Positions 1 through 9,232 are shown, counted from the stretch's first letter. The stretch: 64,000 bases of DNA from Actinomadura rayongensis (GCF_009831215.1 NZ_WUTW01000008.1:124001-188000), one strand, 5' to 3'. The notes: generated by a model from the letters alone, not told the origin. Numbers and translations are program-made.

Positions 1-23
1 TTTCGACCAGTGAAGGGAAGATC

Positions 24-1220
24 GTGCCCTACCAGACGATCGAGGGCGGTCGCGTCCCGATCCGCATGTGGACCGACCCGGCGTCCGTGGAGGACGTGGC
101 GCGCGAGCAGCTCCGCAACGTCGCGGGCCTGCCGTGGGTCGCGGGACTCGCGGTGATGCCCGACGTCCACTACGGCAAGGGCGCGACGGTCGGTTCGGTC
201 ATCGCGATGCGCGACGCCGTCGCCCCGGCGGCCGTCGGCGTCGACATCGGCTGCGGGATGACGGCCGTGAAGTCGTCGCTGACGGTCGAGGACCTGCCCG
301 ACGACCTGTCCGGCCTGCGGCACCGGCTGGAGAAGGCCGTGCCGGTCGGCCGGGGCTCGCACCGCGAGCCGGTGGACCCGTCCGCACTGCCCGCGCTGAA
401 GCTGCGCGGCTGGTACGACTTCTGGAGCGAGTTCGACGGGCTGCACCACGGCGTCCGGGACCGCTTCGGGCGCGCGCGCCAGCAGATGGGCACCCTCGGC
501 GGCGGCAACCACTTCCTGGAGCTGTGCGCCGACGACGAGGGCGCGGTGTGGCTCATCCTGCACTCGGGGTCGCGCGGCATCGGCAACGAGCTGGCCGAGC
601 GGCACATCGAGGCGGCGCGCAAGCTGCCGCACAACCGGGACCTGCCCGACACCGACCTGGCGGTGTTCCTCGCGGGCACCGAGGAGATGGACGCCTACCG
701 CAACGACCTGTTCTGGGCGCAGGAGTACGCGCGCCGCAACCGGGCCGTCATGACCGCGCTCGCGCAGCGCGTCGTGACGCAGCGGTTCGGCGAGAAGCGC
801 TGCTCCTGGGGCGAGGTCATCTCCTGCCACCACAACTACGTGGCGGAGGAGACCTACGACGGCGTCGAGCTGCTCGTCACCCGCAAGGGCGCGATCCGGG
901 CGGGCCGGGGCGACCTCGGCATCATCCCGGGCTCGATGGCGACCGGCACCTACATCGTGCGCGGCCTCGGCAACACGGCCGCGTTCAACTCGGCGTCGCA
1001 CGGCGCGGGCCGCCGGATGAGCCGCAACAAGGCCCGCAAGGCGTTCACGCTGGACGATCTCGTCGCGCAGACCGCCGGCGTCGAGTGCCGCAAGGACACC
1101 GGCGTCCTGGACGAGATCCCCGGCGCCTACAAGGACCTGGAGACCGTCATGGCCCAGCAGTCCGACCTCGTCGAGGTCGTCGCGCACCTGCGCCAGCTCC
1201 TCTGCGTGAAGGGCGGCTGA
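24..1220 (+). CDS. rtcB: RtcB family RNA-splicing ligase
   Basis: A 398-residue protein, the usual length for RtcB, the Mn/GTP-dependent ligase that joins 2',3'-cyclic phosphate or 3'-phosphate RNA ends to 5'-OH ends in the cytoplasm. Family motifs are in order: DVHYGKG (about 47-53), DIGCGM with the metal-binding Cys (about 74-79), GGGNHFLEL, HSGSRG, and near the C-terminus SHGAGRRMSR, which holds the His that becomes guanylylated. The GTG start at 24 follows an AAGGGAAG stretch and gives the family's N-terminus. No archease or RtcA gene is seen. The next gene starts two bases after the stop, so they are probably co-transcribed. Identity is firm; the RNA substrate in this organism is unknown. 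Confidence 0.95.
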   Translation: MPYQTIEGGRVPIRMWTDPASVEDVAREQLRNVAGLPWVAGLAVMPDVHYGKGATVGSVIAMRDAVAPAAVGVDIGCGMTAVKSSLTVEDLPDDLSGLRHRLEKAVPVGRGSHREPVDPSALPALKLRGWYDFWSEFDGLHHGVRDRFGRARQQMGTLGGGNHFLELCADDEGAVWLILHSGSRGIGNELAERHIEAARKLPHNRDLPDTDLAVFLAGTEEMDAYRNDLFWAQEYARRNRAVMTALAQRVVTQRFGEKRCSWGEVISCHHNYVAEETYDGVELLVTRKGAIRAGRGDLGIIPGSMATGTYIVRGLGNTAAFNSASHGAGRRMSRNKARKAFTLDDLVAQTAGVECRKDTGVLDEIPGAYKDLETVMAQQSDLVEVVAHLRQLLCVKGG

Positions 1221-1222
1221 CG

Positions 1223-2035
1223 ATGGGAGGCGGGCGGCAGCGGCCCGGCACCGCGCGGGCCGTCACCGCCCGCCTCAAGCTGCACCGCCGCGCGGTGCGG
1301 CTGGGCGGGCGGACGTACACGGTCGTCACGCCGCGCCCGGGCACGTCCGCGCGGTTCAGCACCAACCGCTTCCACGGCACCTGGCACGTCCTGTCGGACG
1401 GGCACGGCGCCCGGTTCCTCGCGCGGCTGCTGTGGGGCCTCGCCTACCAGGCGCGGCCGGGAACGCTGCTGGTGATCGACCGGCCGTTCCTCGTCCCGAC
1501 GCCGTTCGACGCCGATCCCGCCGACCCGATCGCGGTCGTCCCGTCGTGGCACACGCCGTTCACCGTCCGCGCGGCGCGCGACCTGGCCCGGCTCGGGCGG
1601 CTCCCGGCGTCGGACGGGACGGTCGTGTGGCAGACGCACGGCCTGGACGCCGCGCTGGCCGACCGGAGCGCCTGGCTGCGCGAAGACGACCGGCTTCCGT
1701 ACCGGGACGAAGGTCACTTCGAGCGCCGGGGCGGGGTCGTCGCGCTGCTGCCGCGCAGCGCCCGCGAGGCGCGGCGGTGGGCCGTCCAGGTGTCCCGGCT
1801 GAACCCGGCCGGCCCGCACGGCGACGCCGAGTTCCTCGGCCGGACGTTCGGGAGCTGCTTCTACGCGTCCGGCGAGGTCCAGGTGTTCCGCTCGTTCCAC
1901 CGCGACGTGGCGGTGGCGCGGCGGGCGCGCGCCGACGTCCTCGCCTGTCCGGACGCGCCGTCCGATCCGGCCGAACTGCGCGCCGAGATCTGGGACCGGC
2001 ACGCCGCGCTCGACCGGGCCGCGTCCGCCCGATGA
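1223..2035 (+). CDS. Conserved hypothetical protein downstream of rtcB
   Basis: A 270-residue soluble protein that I do not recognise. It starts at an ATG two bases after the rtcB stop, so it is very likely translated from the same message. No signal peptide or membrane span is visible. It is rich in Arg and Trp, with phrases such as STNRFHGTWHVL (about 43-54) and VVWQTHGLDAALA in the middle. The tight spacing suggests a role connected with RNA ligation or repair, but that rests on position alone. A strong hairpin follows 8 bases after the stop and probably ends the transcript. Confidence 0.6.
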   Translation: MGGGRQRPGTARAVTARLKLHRRAVRLGGRTYTVVTPRPGTSARFSTNRFHGTWHVLSDGHGARFLARLLWGLAYQARPGTLLVIDRPFLVPTPFDADPADPIAVVPSWHTPFTVRAARDLARLGRLPASDGTVVWQTHGLDAALADRSAWLREDDRLPYRDEGHFERRGGVVALLPRSAREARRWAVQVSRLNPAGPHGDAEFLGRTFGSCFYASGEVQVFRSFHRDVAVARRARADVLACPDAPSDPAELRAEIWDRHAALDRAASAR

Positions 2036-2042
2036 GGCCGGA

Positions 2043-2075
2043 ACGTCCCGTCCACGCCTAGGCTGGACGGGACGT
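2043..2075 (+). terminator. Perfect 12-bp inverted repeat after the rtcB pair
   Basis: ACGTCCCGTCCA (2043-2054) and its exact complement (2064-2075) enclose a 9-nt loop that is itself palindromic (GCCTAGGC core). It lies between the stop at 2035 and moaA, so it is probably a terminator without a T-tract. The loop also holds a TAGGCT that could be a -10 box for moaA, so a regulatory role is the alternative. Confidence 0.55.
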
Positions 2076-2104
2076 ACCGCCGTGCGGCGGGGAAAGAGGT
2101 GCAC

Positions 2105-3091
2105 GTGCTGGTCGACGACCACGGCCGGACCGCCACGGATCTGCGGGTCTCGCTGACGGACCGGTGCAATCTGCGGTGCTCGTACTGCATGCCGCCCGAG
2201 GGTCTGGACTGGCTGCCCAAACCGGAGCTGCTGACGGACGAGGAGGTCGTCCGGCTCGTCCGGATCGGCGTGACCGAGCTGGGCATCACCGAGGTCCGCT
2301 TCACCGGCGGGGAGCCGCTGCTGCGGCGCGGGCTGCCGGGCCTCGTCGCCGCGGCGGCGGCGCTGCGCCCGCGCCCGGAGATCTCGCTGACCACCAACGG
2401 CATCGGGCTGGACCGGCTCGCCGCGCCGCTCGCCGCCGCCGGGCTCGACCGGGTGAACGTGTCGCTGGACACGCTCGACCCGGCGACGTTCCGCCGTCTC
2501 GCGCACCGCGACCGGCTCGCCGACGTGCTGCGCGGCCTGGCCGCGGCGCACGCGGCGGGCCTCGCGCCGGTCAAGGTCAACGCGGTGCTCATGCGCGGGA
2601 TCAACGACCACGAGGCCGTCCCGCTGCTGCGGTACTGCCTCGACCACGGCTACCGGCTGCGGTTCATCGAGCAGATGCCGCTGGACGCCCAGCACGGCTG
2701 GGACCGCGCCGGGATGATCACCGCGGACGAGATCCTGGACCGGCTCGGCGCCGCGTTCGCGCTCGTCCCCGCGGACGGCGAGCGCGGCAGCGCGCCCGCC
2801 GAGTCGTTCACGGTGGACGGCGGGCCGGAGCGCGTCGGCGTCATCGGGTCGGTGACGCGCCCGTTCTGCGGCGCGTGCGACCGGGTGCGGCTCACCGCCG
2901 ACGGCCAGATCCGCAACTGCCTGTTCGCGACCGAGGAGTCCGACCTGCGCGGCGCGCTGCGGGCCGGGGCGTCCGACGCCGAGCTGGCCGAGCGCTGGCG
3001 GACGGCGGTGCGGCGCAAGCGCGCCGGGCACGGCATCGACGACCCGGGGTTCCTGCAGCCCGTCCGGCCCATGTCGGCGATCGGCGGCTGA
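2105..3091 (+). CDS. moaA: GTP 3',8-cyclase (molybdenum cofactor biosynthesis MoaA)
   Basis: A 328-residue radical SAM enzyme for the first step of molybdopterin synthesis: GTP is rearranged to 3',8-cyclo-GTP, the substrate of MoaC. The N-terminal CNLRCSYC places the radical SAM cysteines at 21, 25 and 28, and the C-terminal cluster is seen in FCGACDRVRLTADGQIRNCLF. The protein ends in IGG, close to the Gly-Gly tail typical of MoaA. I chose GTG 2105, which is spaced correctly from GGAAAGAGG; GTG 2099 overlaps that ribosome binding site. Next come a mobA-like gene and a DUF6457 gene, so this is a Mo-cofactor operon. No moaC, moaD or moaE is in view. Confidence 0.94.
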   Translation: MLVDDHGRTATDLRVSLTDRCNLRCSYCMPPEGLDWLPKPELLTDEEVVRLVRIGVTELGITEVRFTGGEPLLRRGLPGLVAAAAALRPRPEISLTTNGIGLDRLAAPLAAAGLDRVNVSLDTLDPATFRRLAHRDRLADVLRGLAAAHAAGLAPVKVNAVLMRGINDHEAVPLLRYCLDHGYRLRFIEQMPLDAQHGWDRAGMITADEILDRLGAAFALVPADGERGSAPAESFTVDGGPERVGVIGSVTRPFCGACDRVRLTADGQIRNCLFATEESDLRGALRAGASDAELAERWRTAVRRKRAGHGIDDPGFLQPVRPMSAIGG

Positions 3092-3107
3092 CCCGCCGCG
3101 TGCGACG

Positions 3108-3701
3108 ATGGACGACGTGCGGGACACCGGATACGACGCGATCGTGCTGGCCGGGGGCCGGGCCCGGCGGCTCGGCGGCGCCGACAAGCCCGCCGCGCGC
3201 GTCGGCGGACGGTCCCTGCTCGCGCACGTCGCGGACGCCGTCGGAGACGCCGGGCGCCTCGTCGTGGTCGGCCCGGCGCGGCCGGACGTCCCGCACGCGC
3301 GCGCCGTCCGCGAGGACCCGCCGGGCTCCGGCCCCGTCCCCGCGCTGCGCGCCGGCCTGGCCGCGCTCCCGGACGCGACGTGGCTGGCGCTGCTGGCCGC
3401 CGACCTCCCGTTCCTGCGCCCCGCGCACCTCGCCGCGCTGCTCGCCGCCGCCGGGCGGACCGGCGCCGGGGCCGTCCTCGTGGACGCCGACGGCCGCGAA
3501 CAGTGGCTCGCCGGCTGCTGGCACGCCCCCACGCTCCGCACCGCCCTCGGCGCCTACGACGGCGCGTCCCTGCGCGGCCTGCTCGGCCCGCTGCGCCCCG
3601 CGCCCGTCCGGCTCCCGGCGGACGCGCGCCCCCCGTGGTTCGACTGCGACACCCCCGAGGACCTGACCCGCGCGCGGGCCCTGTGGCCCGGACGCGCCTG
3701 A
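3108..3701 (+). CDS. mobA: Molybdenum cofactor guanylyltransferase (MobA-like)
   Basis: A 197-residue NTP-transferase. The nucleotide-binding signature LAGGRARRLGGADKP is at about 12-26, matching the MobA pattern LAGGxxxRxGxxK, followed by an acidic metal site near LLAADLPFL. Such enzymes join GMP to molybdopterin to make the bis-MGD cofactor of DMSO-reductase-family enzymes. It starts 17 bases after moaA and is followed by DUF6457, the usual actinobacterial order. A related nucleotidyltransferase with another substrate cannot be excluded from sequence, but the operon supports MobA. Confidence 0.85.
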   Translation: MDDVRDTGYDAIVLAGGRARRLGGADKPAARVGGRSLLAHVADAVGDAGRLVVVGPARPDVPHARAVREDPPGSGPVPALRAGLAALPDATWLALLAADLPFLRPAHLAALLAAAGRTGAGAVLVDADGREQWLAGCWHAPTLRTALGAYDGASLRGLLGPLRPAPVRLPADARPPWFDCDTPEDLTRARALWPGRA

Positions 3702-3726
3702 CATCCCACCGGAGAGGGGACGCCAC

Positions 3727-3954
3727 GTGCTGGAGGAATGGATCGAGACGGCCTGCGCGGAACTCGGCATCGACCGCGCCGACGTCGACCGCGACCTCGT
3801 GCTGGACCTCGCCCGCGAGGTCGCGCACGGCGTCGCGCGGCCGGGCGCGCCGCTCACGACGTTCCTGCTCGGGATCGCCGTCGGGCGCGGCGCGGCGGCC
3901 CGGGACGCGGCGGCCCGGCTGACGGCGCTCGCCGACGGCTGGGACGCCGGCTGA
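3727..3954 (+). CDS. DUF6457 family protein
   Basis: A 75-residue acidic helical protein beginning MLEEWIETACAELGID, of the DUF6457 type commonly found beside mobA in actinobacteria. The GTG start is preceded by GGAGAGGGGAC at good spacing. Its function is not known. The constant link to Mo-cofactor genes suggests an accessory role in cofactor insertion or in an enzyme that uses it. It is the last gene of the moaA-mobA run, and the exporter gene after it has its own ribosome binding site. Confidence 0.75.
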   Translation: MLEEWIETACAELGIDRADVDRDLVLDLAREVAHGVARPGAPLTTFLLGIAVGRGAAARDAAARLTALADGWDAG

Positions 3955-3991
3955 CCGTTTGACCGGCGGCGTCCCGGAGAGGAGCCCCGGC

Positions 3992-5461
3992 ATGACCGAC
4001 CACGCGGACGGAACGGCCGGGACACGCCGCTGGCGGGCGCTCGCGGTGTGCCTCGTCGCCGCGTTCATGACGCTGCTGGACGTCAGCATCGTCAACGTCG
4101 CGCTCCCGTCGATCCGGGAGGGCCTGCACGCGTCCGAGGCGTCCCTGCAGTGGATCCTGTCGGGGTACGCGCTGACGTTCGGGCTCGTGCTCGTCCCGGC
4201 GGGACGGCTCGGCGACGCCCGCAGCCGCCGCGCGGTGTTCCTCGCGGGGCTCGCGCTGTTCACGCTGGCCAGCGCGGTCGCGGGCGTCGCGCCCGGCATC
4301 GGCTGGCTGATCGGGGCGCGGCTCGTCCAGGGCGTCGCGGGCGGCGTGCTCACCCCGCAGGTCGCCGGGTTCATCCAGCAGCTGTTCCAGGGGCCGGACC
4401 GGGGCCGGGCGTTCGGCGCGCTCGGCACCGTGATCGGCGTCGCGACCGCCGCCGGGCCGCTGATCGGCGGCGCGCTGATCGCCCTGGCCGGACCGGACGA
4501 GGGCTGGCGCTGGGTCTTCTACGTCAACGTCCCGGTCGGCCTGGCCGCGCTGCCGATCGCGCACCGGCTGCTCCCGGCCCCCGAACGCGGCGAGCGCCGG
4601 GGCCAGGACGTGCCGGGCGTGGTGCTGCTCGGCGCGGCCGTCCTCGTCCTCATGCTGCCGTTCGTCCAGGAGCGGCAGTGGCACGGCGCGCTCAAGTGGC
4701 TGCTGGTCCCGGCCGCGCTGCTGCTCCTCGCGGCGTTCGTCCGGCGCGAGCGGCGGGCCGCCGCGCCGATGGTGGACCTCGCGCTGTTCCGGCACCGGTC
4801 CTACGCGCTCGGCAGCGCCATCGCGCTGCTCTACTTCGCCGGGTTCACCGGCATCTTCTTCATCTTCACGCTCTACCTGCAGAACGGCCTCGGCTACAGC
4901 GCGTTCGGCGCGGGCCTCGCGATCACCCCGTTCGCGCTCGGCTCGGGGTCGGGCGCGGCGGCGGGCGGACGGCTCGTCGCGCACTACGGGCGCCCGCTGG
5001 TGGCGACCGGGCTGGCGATGGTCGCGGCCGGGCTGGTCGGCGCGTGGCTCGCGGTCGAGCTGCACCCCGGCGGGGGCGTGGCGTGGCTGACGGCCGCGCC
5101 GCTGCTGGTGGCCGGGGTCGGCAGCGGGTTCGTGATCTCCCCGAACCAGACGATCACCCTGTCGGAGGTGCCGTCCGCCGAGGGCGGCAGCGCGGCCGGG
5201 GTGCTCCAGACGGGCCAGCGCGTCGGGACGGCCGTCGGCATCGCGGGCGTCGGGGCGGTGTTCTTCGCGGCCGTCGGGAGCGCGCGGCCGGGCGCGGCCG
5301 AGGCGTGGGCGGACGGGTTCCGGCGCGGGCTCGTCGTGATCCTCGTGTTCGTGCTGTGCGCGCTGGCGGCGGCGCTCGCCGACCTGGGGCTGAACCGCCG
5401 CGGCAGGCTCAGGGACCGAGTTCCCCCGCCGACACCCGCACCGCCCGCAGCGCGCCGGTGA
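3992..5461 (+). CDS. MFS transporter, DHA2 (EmrB/QacA) drug exporter family
   Basis: A 489-residue membrane protein with about 14 predicted helices, the size of DHA2 drug:proton antiporters. Diagnostic stretches are LDVSIVNVALPSI in helix 1 (motif D1-like), the helix 2-3 loop GRLGDARSRR (motif A) and a helix 5 region rich in Gly/Pro (GPLIGGALI, motif C of exporters). ATG 3992 follows GGAGAGGAG. The last 53 bases overlap the convergent MarR gene, a common arrangement for an exporter and the repressor that senses its substrate. The substrate cannot be read from sequence. Confidence 0.9.
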   Translation: MTDHADGTAGTRRWRALAVCLVAAFMTLLDVSIVNVALPSIREGLHASEASLQWILSGYALTFGLVLVPAGRLGDARSRRAVFLAGLALFTLASAVAGVAPGIGWLIGARLVQGVAGGVLTPQVAGFIQQLFQGPDRGRAFGALGTVIGVATAAGPLIGGALIALAGPDEGWRWVFYVNVPVGLAALPIAHRLLPAPERGERRGQDVPGVVLLGAAVLVLMLPFVQERQWHGALKWLLVPAALLLLAAFVRRERRAAAPMVDLALFRHRSYALGSAIALLYFAGFTGIFFIFTLYLQNGLGYSAFGAGLAITPFALGSGSGAAAGGRLVAHYGRPLVATGLAMVAAGLVGAWLAVELHPGGGVAWLTAAPLLVAGVGSGFVISPNQTITLSEVPSAEGGSAAGVLQTGQRVGTAVGIAGVGAVFFAAVGSARPGAAEAWADGFRRGLVVILVFVLCALAAALADLGLNRRGRLRDRVPPPTPAPPAARR

Positions 5462-5927
5462 TCGCGGCGGCCTGCTCGGCGGTGAGGTCGGGCAGCCCGA
5501 ACCCCGCCTCGTGCAGGGCCTCGGTCGCGGTCTCGGCCAGCTCGCGGCCCGCCGGGGTGATCTCGGCGAGGACGATCCGCCGGTCGCCGGGGGAGGGGCG
5601 CCGGGTGACGAGCCCGCGCCGTTCAAGCCGTCCGATCACGTTGGTCACCGAGGCGGGATGGACCATGAGCCGCTCGCCCATCTTGCCCATCGGCAGCTCG
5701 CCCGCCCGGGTGAACGCGAGCAGCCGCAGCGCCTCGTACGCGGCGAACGTCAGCCCGTGCGGCTTGAGGACGCCCTCGACGCGCCCGAGCAGGATCTGCT
5801 GGGCGCGCATCACGGACGTCACGGCGGCCATCTGGTCGGCGTGCTCGGGCCAGCGGGCGCTCCACTGCCGGTGCGCCTCGCCGATGGGGTCGAGGGGACG
5901 ACTGGTCACCGGCCCACCGTAGGCCAC
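5409..5927 (-). CDS. MarR family transcriptional regulator
   Basis: A winged-helix regulator of up to 172 residues. The DNA-binding part, with KMGERLMVHPASVTNVIGRLERRGLVTR and the wing RRPSPGDRRIVLAEITPAG, is typical of MarR proteins that bind as dimers and are released by small aromatic ligands. The start at 5927 is one option; GTG 5909 (VTSRPLD) is also possible. Its 3' end overlaps the exporter gene. Its 5' end faces icmF across 77 bases that contain a clear palindromic operator. It may control itself, icmF, the exporter, or several of these. Confidence 0.9.
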   Translation of the reverse strand: MAYGGPVTSRPLDPIGEAHRQWSARWPEHADQMAAVTSVMRAQQILLGRVEGVLKPHGLTFAAYEALRLLAFTRAGELPMGKMGERLMVHPASVTNVIGRLERRGLVTRRPSPGDRRIVLAEITPAGRELAETATEALHEAGFGLPDLTAEQAAAITGALRAVRVSAGELGP

Positions 5928-5970
5928 CGGGGTTCCTTGACGGACGCGCGCACGGAAACTACTTTAGCTT

Positions 5971-5989
5971 CCAAATATTGGACGTCCAA
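5971..5989. promoter_or_regulatory. Overlapping palindromes, probable MarR operator
   Basis: Between the divergent marR and icmF genes, CCAA-ATA-TTGG (5971-5981) overlaps the perfect 12-bp palindrome TTGGACGTCCAA (5978-5989). The region is locally AT-rich within very GC-rich surroundings. Size and symmetry fit a MarR dimer site. It ends 15 bases before icmF, so a bound repressor would block icmF transcription or initiation. Confidence 0.6.
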
Positions 5990-6004
5990 GCATCGGAGGC
6001 GGAC

Positions 6005-9000
6005 ATGGCCGAACCGGACGCGAACGCCCTGCACGTGCCGGTCCACCCGGTGCGGTTCGTGACGGCCGCCGCCCTGTTCGACGGCCACGACGCCGCGATC
6101 AACATCATGCGCCGGATCCTCCAGGCGCAGGGCGCGGAGGTCGTCCACCTCGGGCACGACCGGTCCGTCCGCGAGGTCGTGGACGCCGTCCTGGAGGAGG
6201 ACGCGCAGGGCGTCGCGATCAGCTCCTACCAGGGCGGCCACGTCGAGTACTTCGAGTACCTGGCGCGGGCGCTCGCCGAGGCGGGCGCGGAGCACGTCCG
6301 GGTCTTCGGCGGGGGCGGCGGCGTGATCGTCGCCGAGGAGATCGCGCGGCTGGCCCGCGCCGGGGTGCGGATCTTCTCGCCGGACGACGGCCAGCGCCTC
6401 GGCCTGCCCGGCATGATCAACGAGCTGGTCCGCGACGGCGACGTCGACCTCGCCGCCGCGCCGCCCGCCGTGGACGCCGTCCTCGCCGGGGACCGCCGCG
6501 CGCTGGCCCGCGCGATCACCTGCCTGGAGGCGGGCCGGCTGCCGGACGCCGACCGCGCCGCGCTGGCCGCAGCCGCCGGGCGGCGCCGCGTGCCCGTCCT
6601 CGGCATCACCGGCACCGGCGGGTCCGGCAAGTCGTCGCTGACCGACGAGCTGGTCCGGCGGCTGCGCGCGGACCAGCGCGACAAGCTGCGCGTCGCCGTC
6701 CTCGCCGTCGACCCGACCCGGCGGCGCGGCGGCGGCGCGCTCCTCGGCGACCGGATCCGCATGAACGCCCTGGACGGCGACCACGTCTTCTTCCGCTCCC
6801 TCGCCACGCGCGGCGCCCGCGAGCTGCCGGACGGCATCGAGGGCGTGCTCGACGCGTGCAAGGCCGCCGGATACGACCTGGTGATCCTGGAGACGCCCGG
6901 GATCGGGCAGGGCGACGCGGCGGTCGTCCCGCTCGCCGACGCGTCCCTGTACGTCATGACGCCCGAGTTCGGCGCCGCGTCCCAGCTGGAGAAGATCGAC
7001 ATGCTGGACTTCGCGGACGTCGTGGCGATCAACAAGTTCGAGCGGCGCGGCGCCGAGGACGCGCTGCGCGACGTGTCCCGGCAGATGCTTCGCAACCGGG
7101 AGGACTTCACGGCCCGTCCCGAGGACATGCCGGTGTTCGGCACGAGCGCCGCCACCTTCGACGACGACGGCGTCACCGCGCTCTACTTCCACCTGCGCGA
7201 CCTGCTCGCCGAGCACGGCCTGCCGGTCGAGGACGGCGCCCTGCCCGCCGTGGCGACCCGGACGTCCACGCGGGCCGCGCAGGCGCTGCCGCCGGGCCGC
7301 GTCCGGTATCTGGCGGAGATCGCCGAGACCGTCCGGGCCTACCACGCCGCGACGGACCGGCAGGCGGCGGCGGTCCGGCGCGTCCAGCGGCTCGCCGAGG
7401 TCCGCGCCGAGCTGACCGACACGGCCGAGGTCGACGCCCTGCTCGACGCCGCCCGCCGCGAGGTCGCGCCGGAGAACGCCGCGCTGCTCGACGGCTGGCC
7501 CGCGCTGGTCGAGGCGTACTCGGGGGACGAGCAGGTCGTCCGGATCCGCGACCGCGAGCTGCGCACGGCCCTCACCCGCGAGTCCCTGTCGGGCAGCCGG
7601 ATCCCGCGCGTCGCCTTGCCCCGCTACACCGACCACGGCGAGCTGCTGCGGTTCCTGCGCGCCGAGAACCTGCCCGGACGGTTCCCGTTCACCGCCGGCG
7701 TCTTCCCGTTCAAGCGCGACGGCGAGGACCCGGCCCGCATGTTCGCCGGCGAGGGCGACCCGTTCCGCACCAACCGCCGCTTCAAGCTCCTGTCGGAGGG
7801 CCAGCCCGCGACGCGGCTGTCCACCGCGTTCGACTCGGTGACGCTCTACGGCCGCGACCCCGACGAACGTCCCGACATCTACGGCAAGGTCGGCACGTCC
7901 GGCGTCTCGATCGCCACGCTGGACGACATGAAGGCCCTCTACGCGGGCTTCGACCTCGCCGCGCCGACGACCTCGGTGTCCATGACGATCAACGGCCCGG
8001 CCCCGGCCATCCTCGCGTTCTTCCTCAACACCGCGATCGACCAGGGCCTGGACGCCTTCCGCGCCGAGCACGGCCGCGAGCCCGCCCCCGAGGAGGCCGA
8101 GCGCGTCCGGGCGCACGTGCTGCGGACCGTGCGCGGGACCGTCCAGGCCGACATCCTCAAGGAGGACCAGGGCCAGAACACCTGCATCTTCTCCACCGAG
8201 TTCGCGCTGCGGATGATGGGCGACGTCCAGCAGTGGTTCATCGACCACGGCGTTCGGAACTTCTACTCGGTGTCGATCTCCGGGTACCACATCGCCGAGG
8301 CCGGGGCGAACCCCATCAGCCAGCTCGCGTTCACGCTCGCCAACGGGTTCACCTACGTCGAGTCCTACCTGGCGCGCGGCATGGACGTGGACGACTTCGC
8401 GCCCAACCTGTCGTTCTTCTTCTCCAACGGCATGGACCCCGAGTACACCGTCCTCGGCCGTGTCGCCCGGCGGATCTGGGCCGTGGCGATGCGCGACCGG
8501 TACGGGGCGAACGAGCGCAGCCAGAAGCTCAAGTACCACGTCCAGACGTCCGGGCGGTCGCTGCACGCGCAGGAGATGCACTTCAACGACATCCGGACGA
8601 CGCTCCAGGCGCTCATCGCGATCTACGACAACTGCAACAGCCTCCACACCAACGCCTACGACGAGGCCGTGACGACGCCGACCGCCGAGTCCGTCCGGCG
8701 GGCGCTGGCGATCCAGCTCATCATCAACCGCGAGTGGGGCCTCGCGATGAACGAGAACCCGCTCCAGGGGTCGTTCATCGTGGACGAGCTGACCGACCTG
8801 GTCGAGGCGGCCGTGCTCGCCGAGTTCGACCGGATCAGCGAGCGCGGCGGCGTCCTCGGCGCGATGGAGACCGGCTACCAGCGCGGGCGCATCCAGGACG
8901 AGTCGATGCTCTACGAGCGCCGCAAGCACGACGGCTCGCTCCCGCTGATCGGCGTGAACACGTTCCTACCGACCGAGGACGAGAAGGAGGAACGGCGCGT

Positions 9001-9232
9001 CGAGCTGGCCCGCGCGACCGAGGCGGAGAAGCGGTCGCAGCTCGACCGCGTCCGGGCGTTCCGGCGGGCGCACCGGGACGAGGCCGTCGCCGCGCTCGCC
9101 GCGCTGCGCGAGACGGCGCGGTCGGGCGGCAACGTGTTCGCGGTGCTGATGGACGCCGCCCGCGTCTGCACGCTCCAGCAGATCACCGACGCGTTCTTCG
9201 AGGTCGGCGGCCAGTACCGGCGGAACGTGTGA
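6005..9232 (+). CDS. icmF: Fused isobutyryl-CoA mutase IcmF
   Basis: A 1,075-residue single-chain B12 enzyme that interconverts isobutyryl-CoA and n-butyryl-CoA and may act on isovaleryl/pivalyl-CoA. Domains in order: cobalamin-binding domain (about 15-150), a MeaB-like G-protein chaperone with Walker A GITGTGGSGKSS (about 200-211), and a C-terminal TIM-barrel mutase with TSVSMTINGPAPAILAFF and KLKYHVQTSGRSLHAQE. ATG 6005 is five bases after GGAGG. Length and layout match the family (about 1,090). A cobalamin-binding protein gene overlaps its stop, and MarR is divergent upstream, giving a small B12-linked branched-chain acyl-CoA unit. Confidence 0.95.
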   Translation: MAEPDANALHVPVHPVRFVTAAALFDGHDAAINIMRRILQAQGAEVVHLGHDRSVREVVDAVLEEDAQGVAISSYQGGHVEYFEYLARALAEAGAEHVRVFGGGGGVIVAEEIARLARAGVRIFSPDDGQRLGLPGMINELVRDGDVDLAAAPPAVDAVLAGDRRALARAITCLEAGRLPDADRAALAAAAGRRRVPVLGITGTGGSGKSSLTDELVRRLRADQRDKLRVAVLAVDPTRRRGGGALLGDRIRMNALDGDHVFFRSLATRGARELPDGIEGVLDACKAAGYDLVILETPGIGQGDAAVVPLADASLYVMTPEFGAASQLEKIDMLDFADVVAINKFERRGAEDALRDVSRQMLRNREDFTARPEDMPVFGTSAATFDDDGVTALYFHLRDLLAEHGLPVEDGALPAVATRTSTRAAQALPPGRVRYLAEIAETVRAYHAATDRQAAAVRRVQRLAEVRAELTDTAEVDALLDAARREVAPENAALLDGWPALVEAYSGDEQVVRIRDRELRTALTRESLSGSRIPRVALPRYTDHGELLRFLRAENLPGRFPFTAGVFPFKRDGEDPARMFAGEGDPFRTNRRFKLLSEGQPATRLSTAFDSVTLYGRDPDERPDIYGKVGTSGVSIATLDDMKALYAGFDLAAPTTSVSMTINGPAPAILAFFLNTAIDQGLDAFRAEHGREPAPEEAERVRAHVLRTVRGTVQADILKEDQGQNTCIFSTEFALRMMGDVQQWFIDHGVRNFYSVSISGYHIAEAGANPISQLAFTLANGFTYVESYLARGMDVDDFAPNLSFFFSNGMDPEYTVLGRVARRIWAVAMRDRYGANERSQKLKYHVQTSGRSLHAQEMHFNDIRTTLQALIAIYDNCNSLHTNAYDEAVTTPTAESVRRALAIQLIINREWGLAMNENPLQGSFIVDELTDLVEAAVLAEFDRISERGGVLGAMETGYQRGRIQDESMLYERRKHDGSLPLIGVNTFLPTEDEKEERRVELARATEAEKRSQLDRVRAFRRAHRDEAVAALAALRETARSGGNVFAVLMDAARVCTLQQITDAFFEVGGQYRRNV

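Noticed and set aside
1127..3541. Very long minus-strand frame across rtcB, moaA and mobA
   Set aside because: It is antisense to three clear genes, Arg/Pro-rich and without family motifs. Such frames arise by chance in very GC-rich DNA.
5906..8929. 1,007-codon minus-strand frame opposite icmF
   Set aside because: It mirrors icmF codons; composition (Val/Glu/Arg/His-rich) and lack of motifs show it is a shadow.
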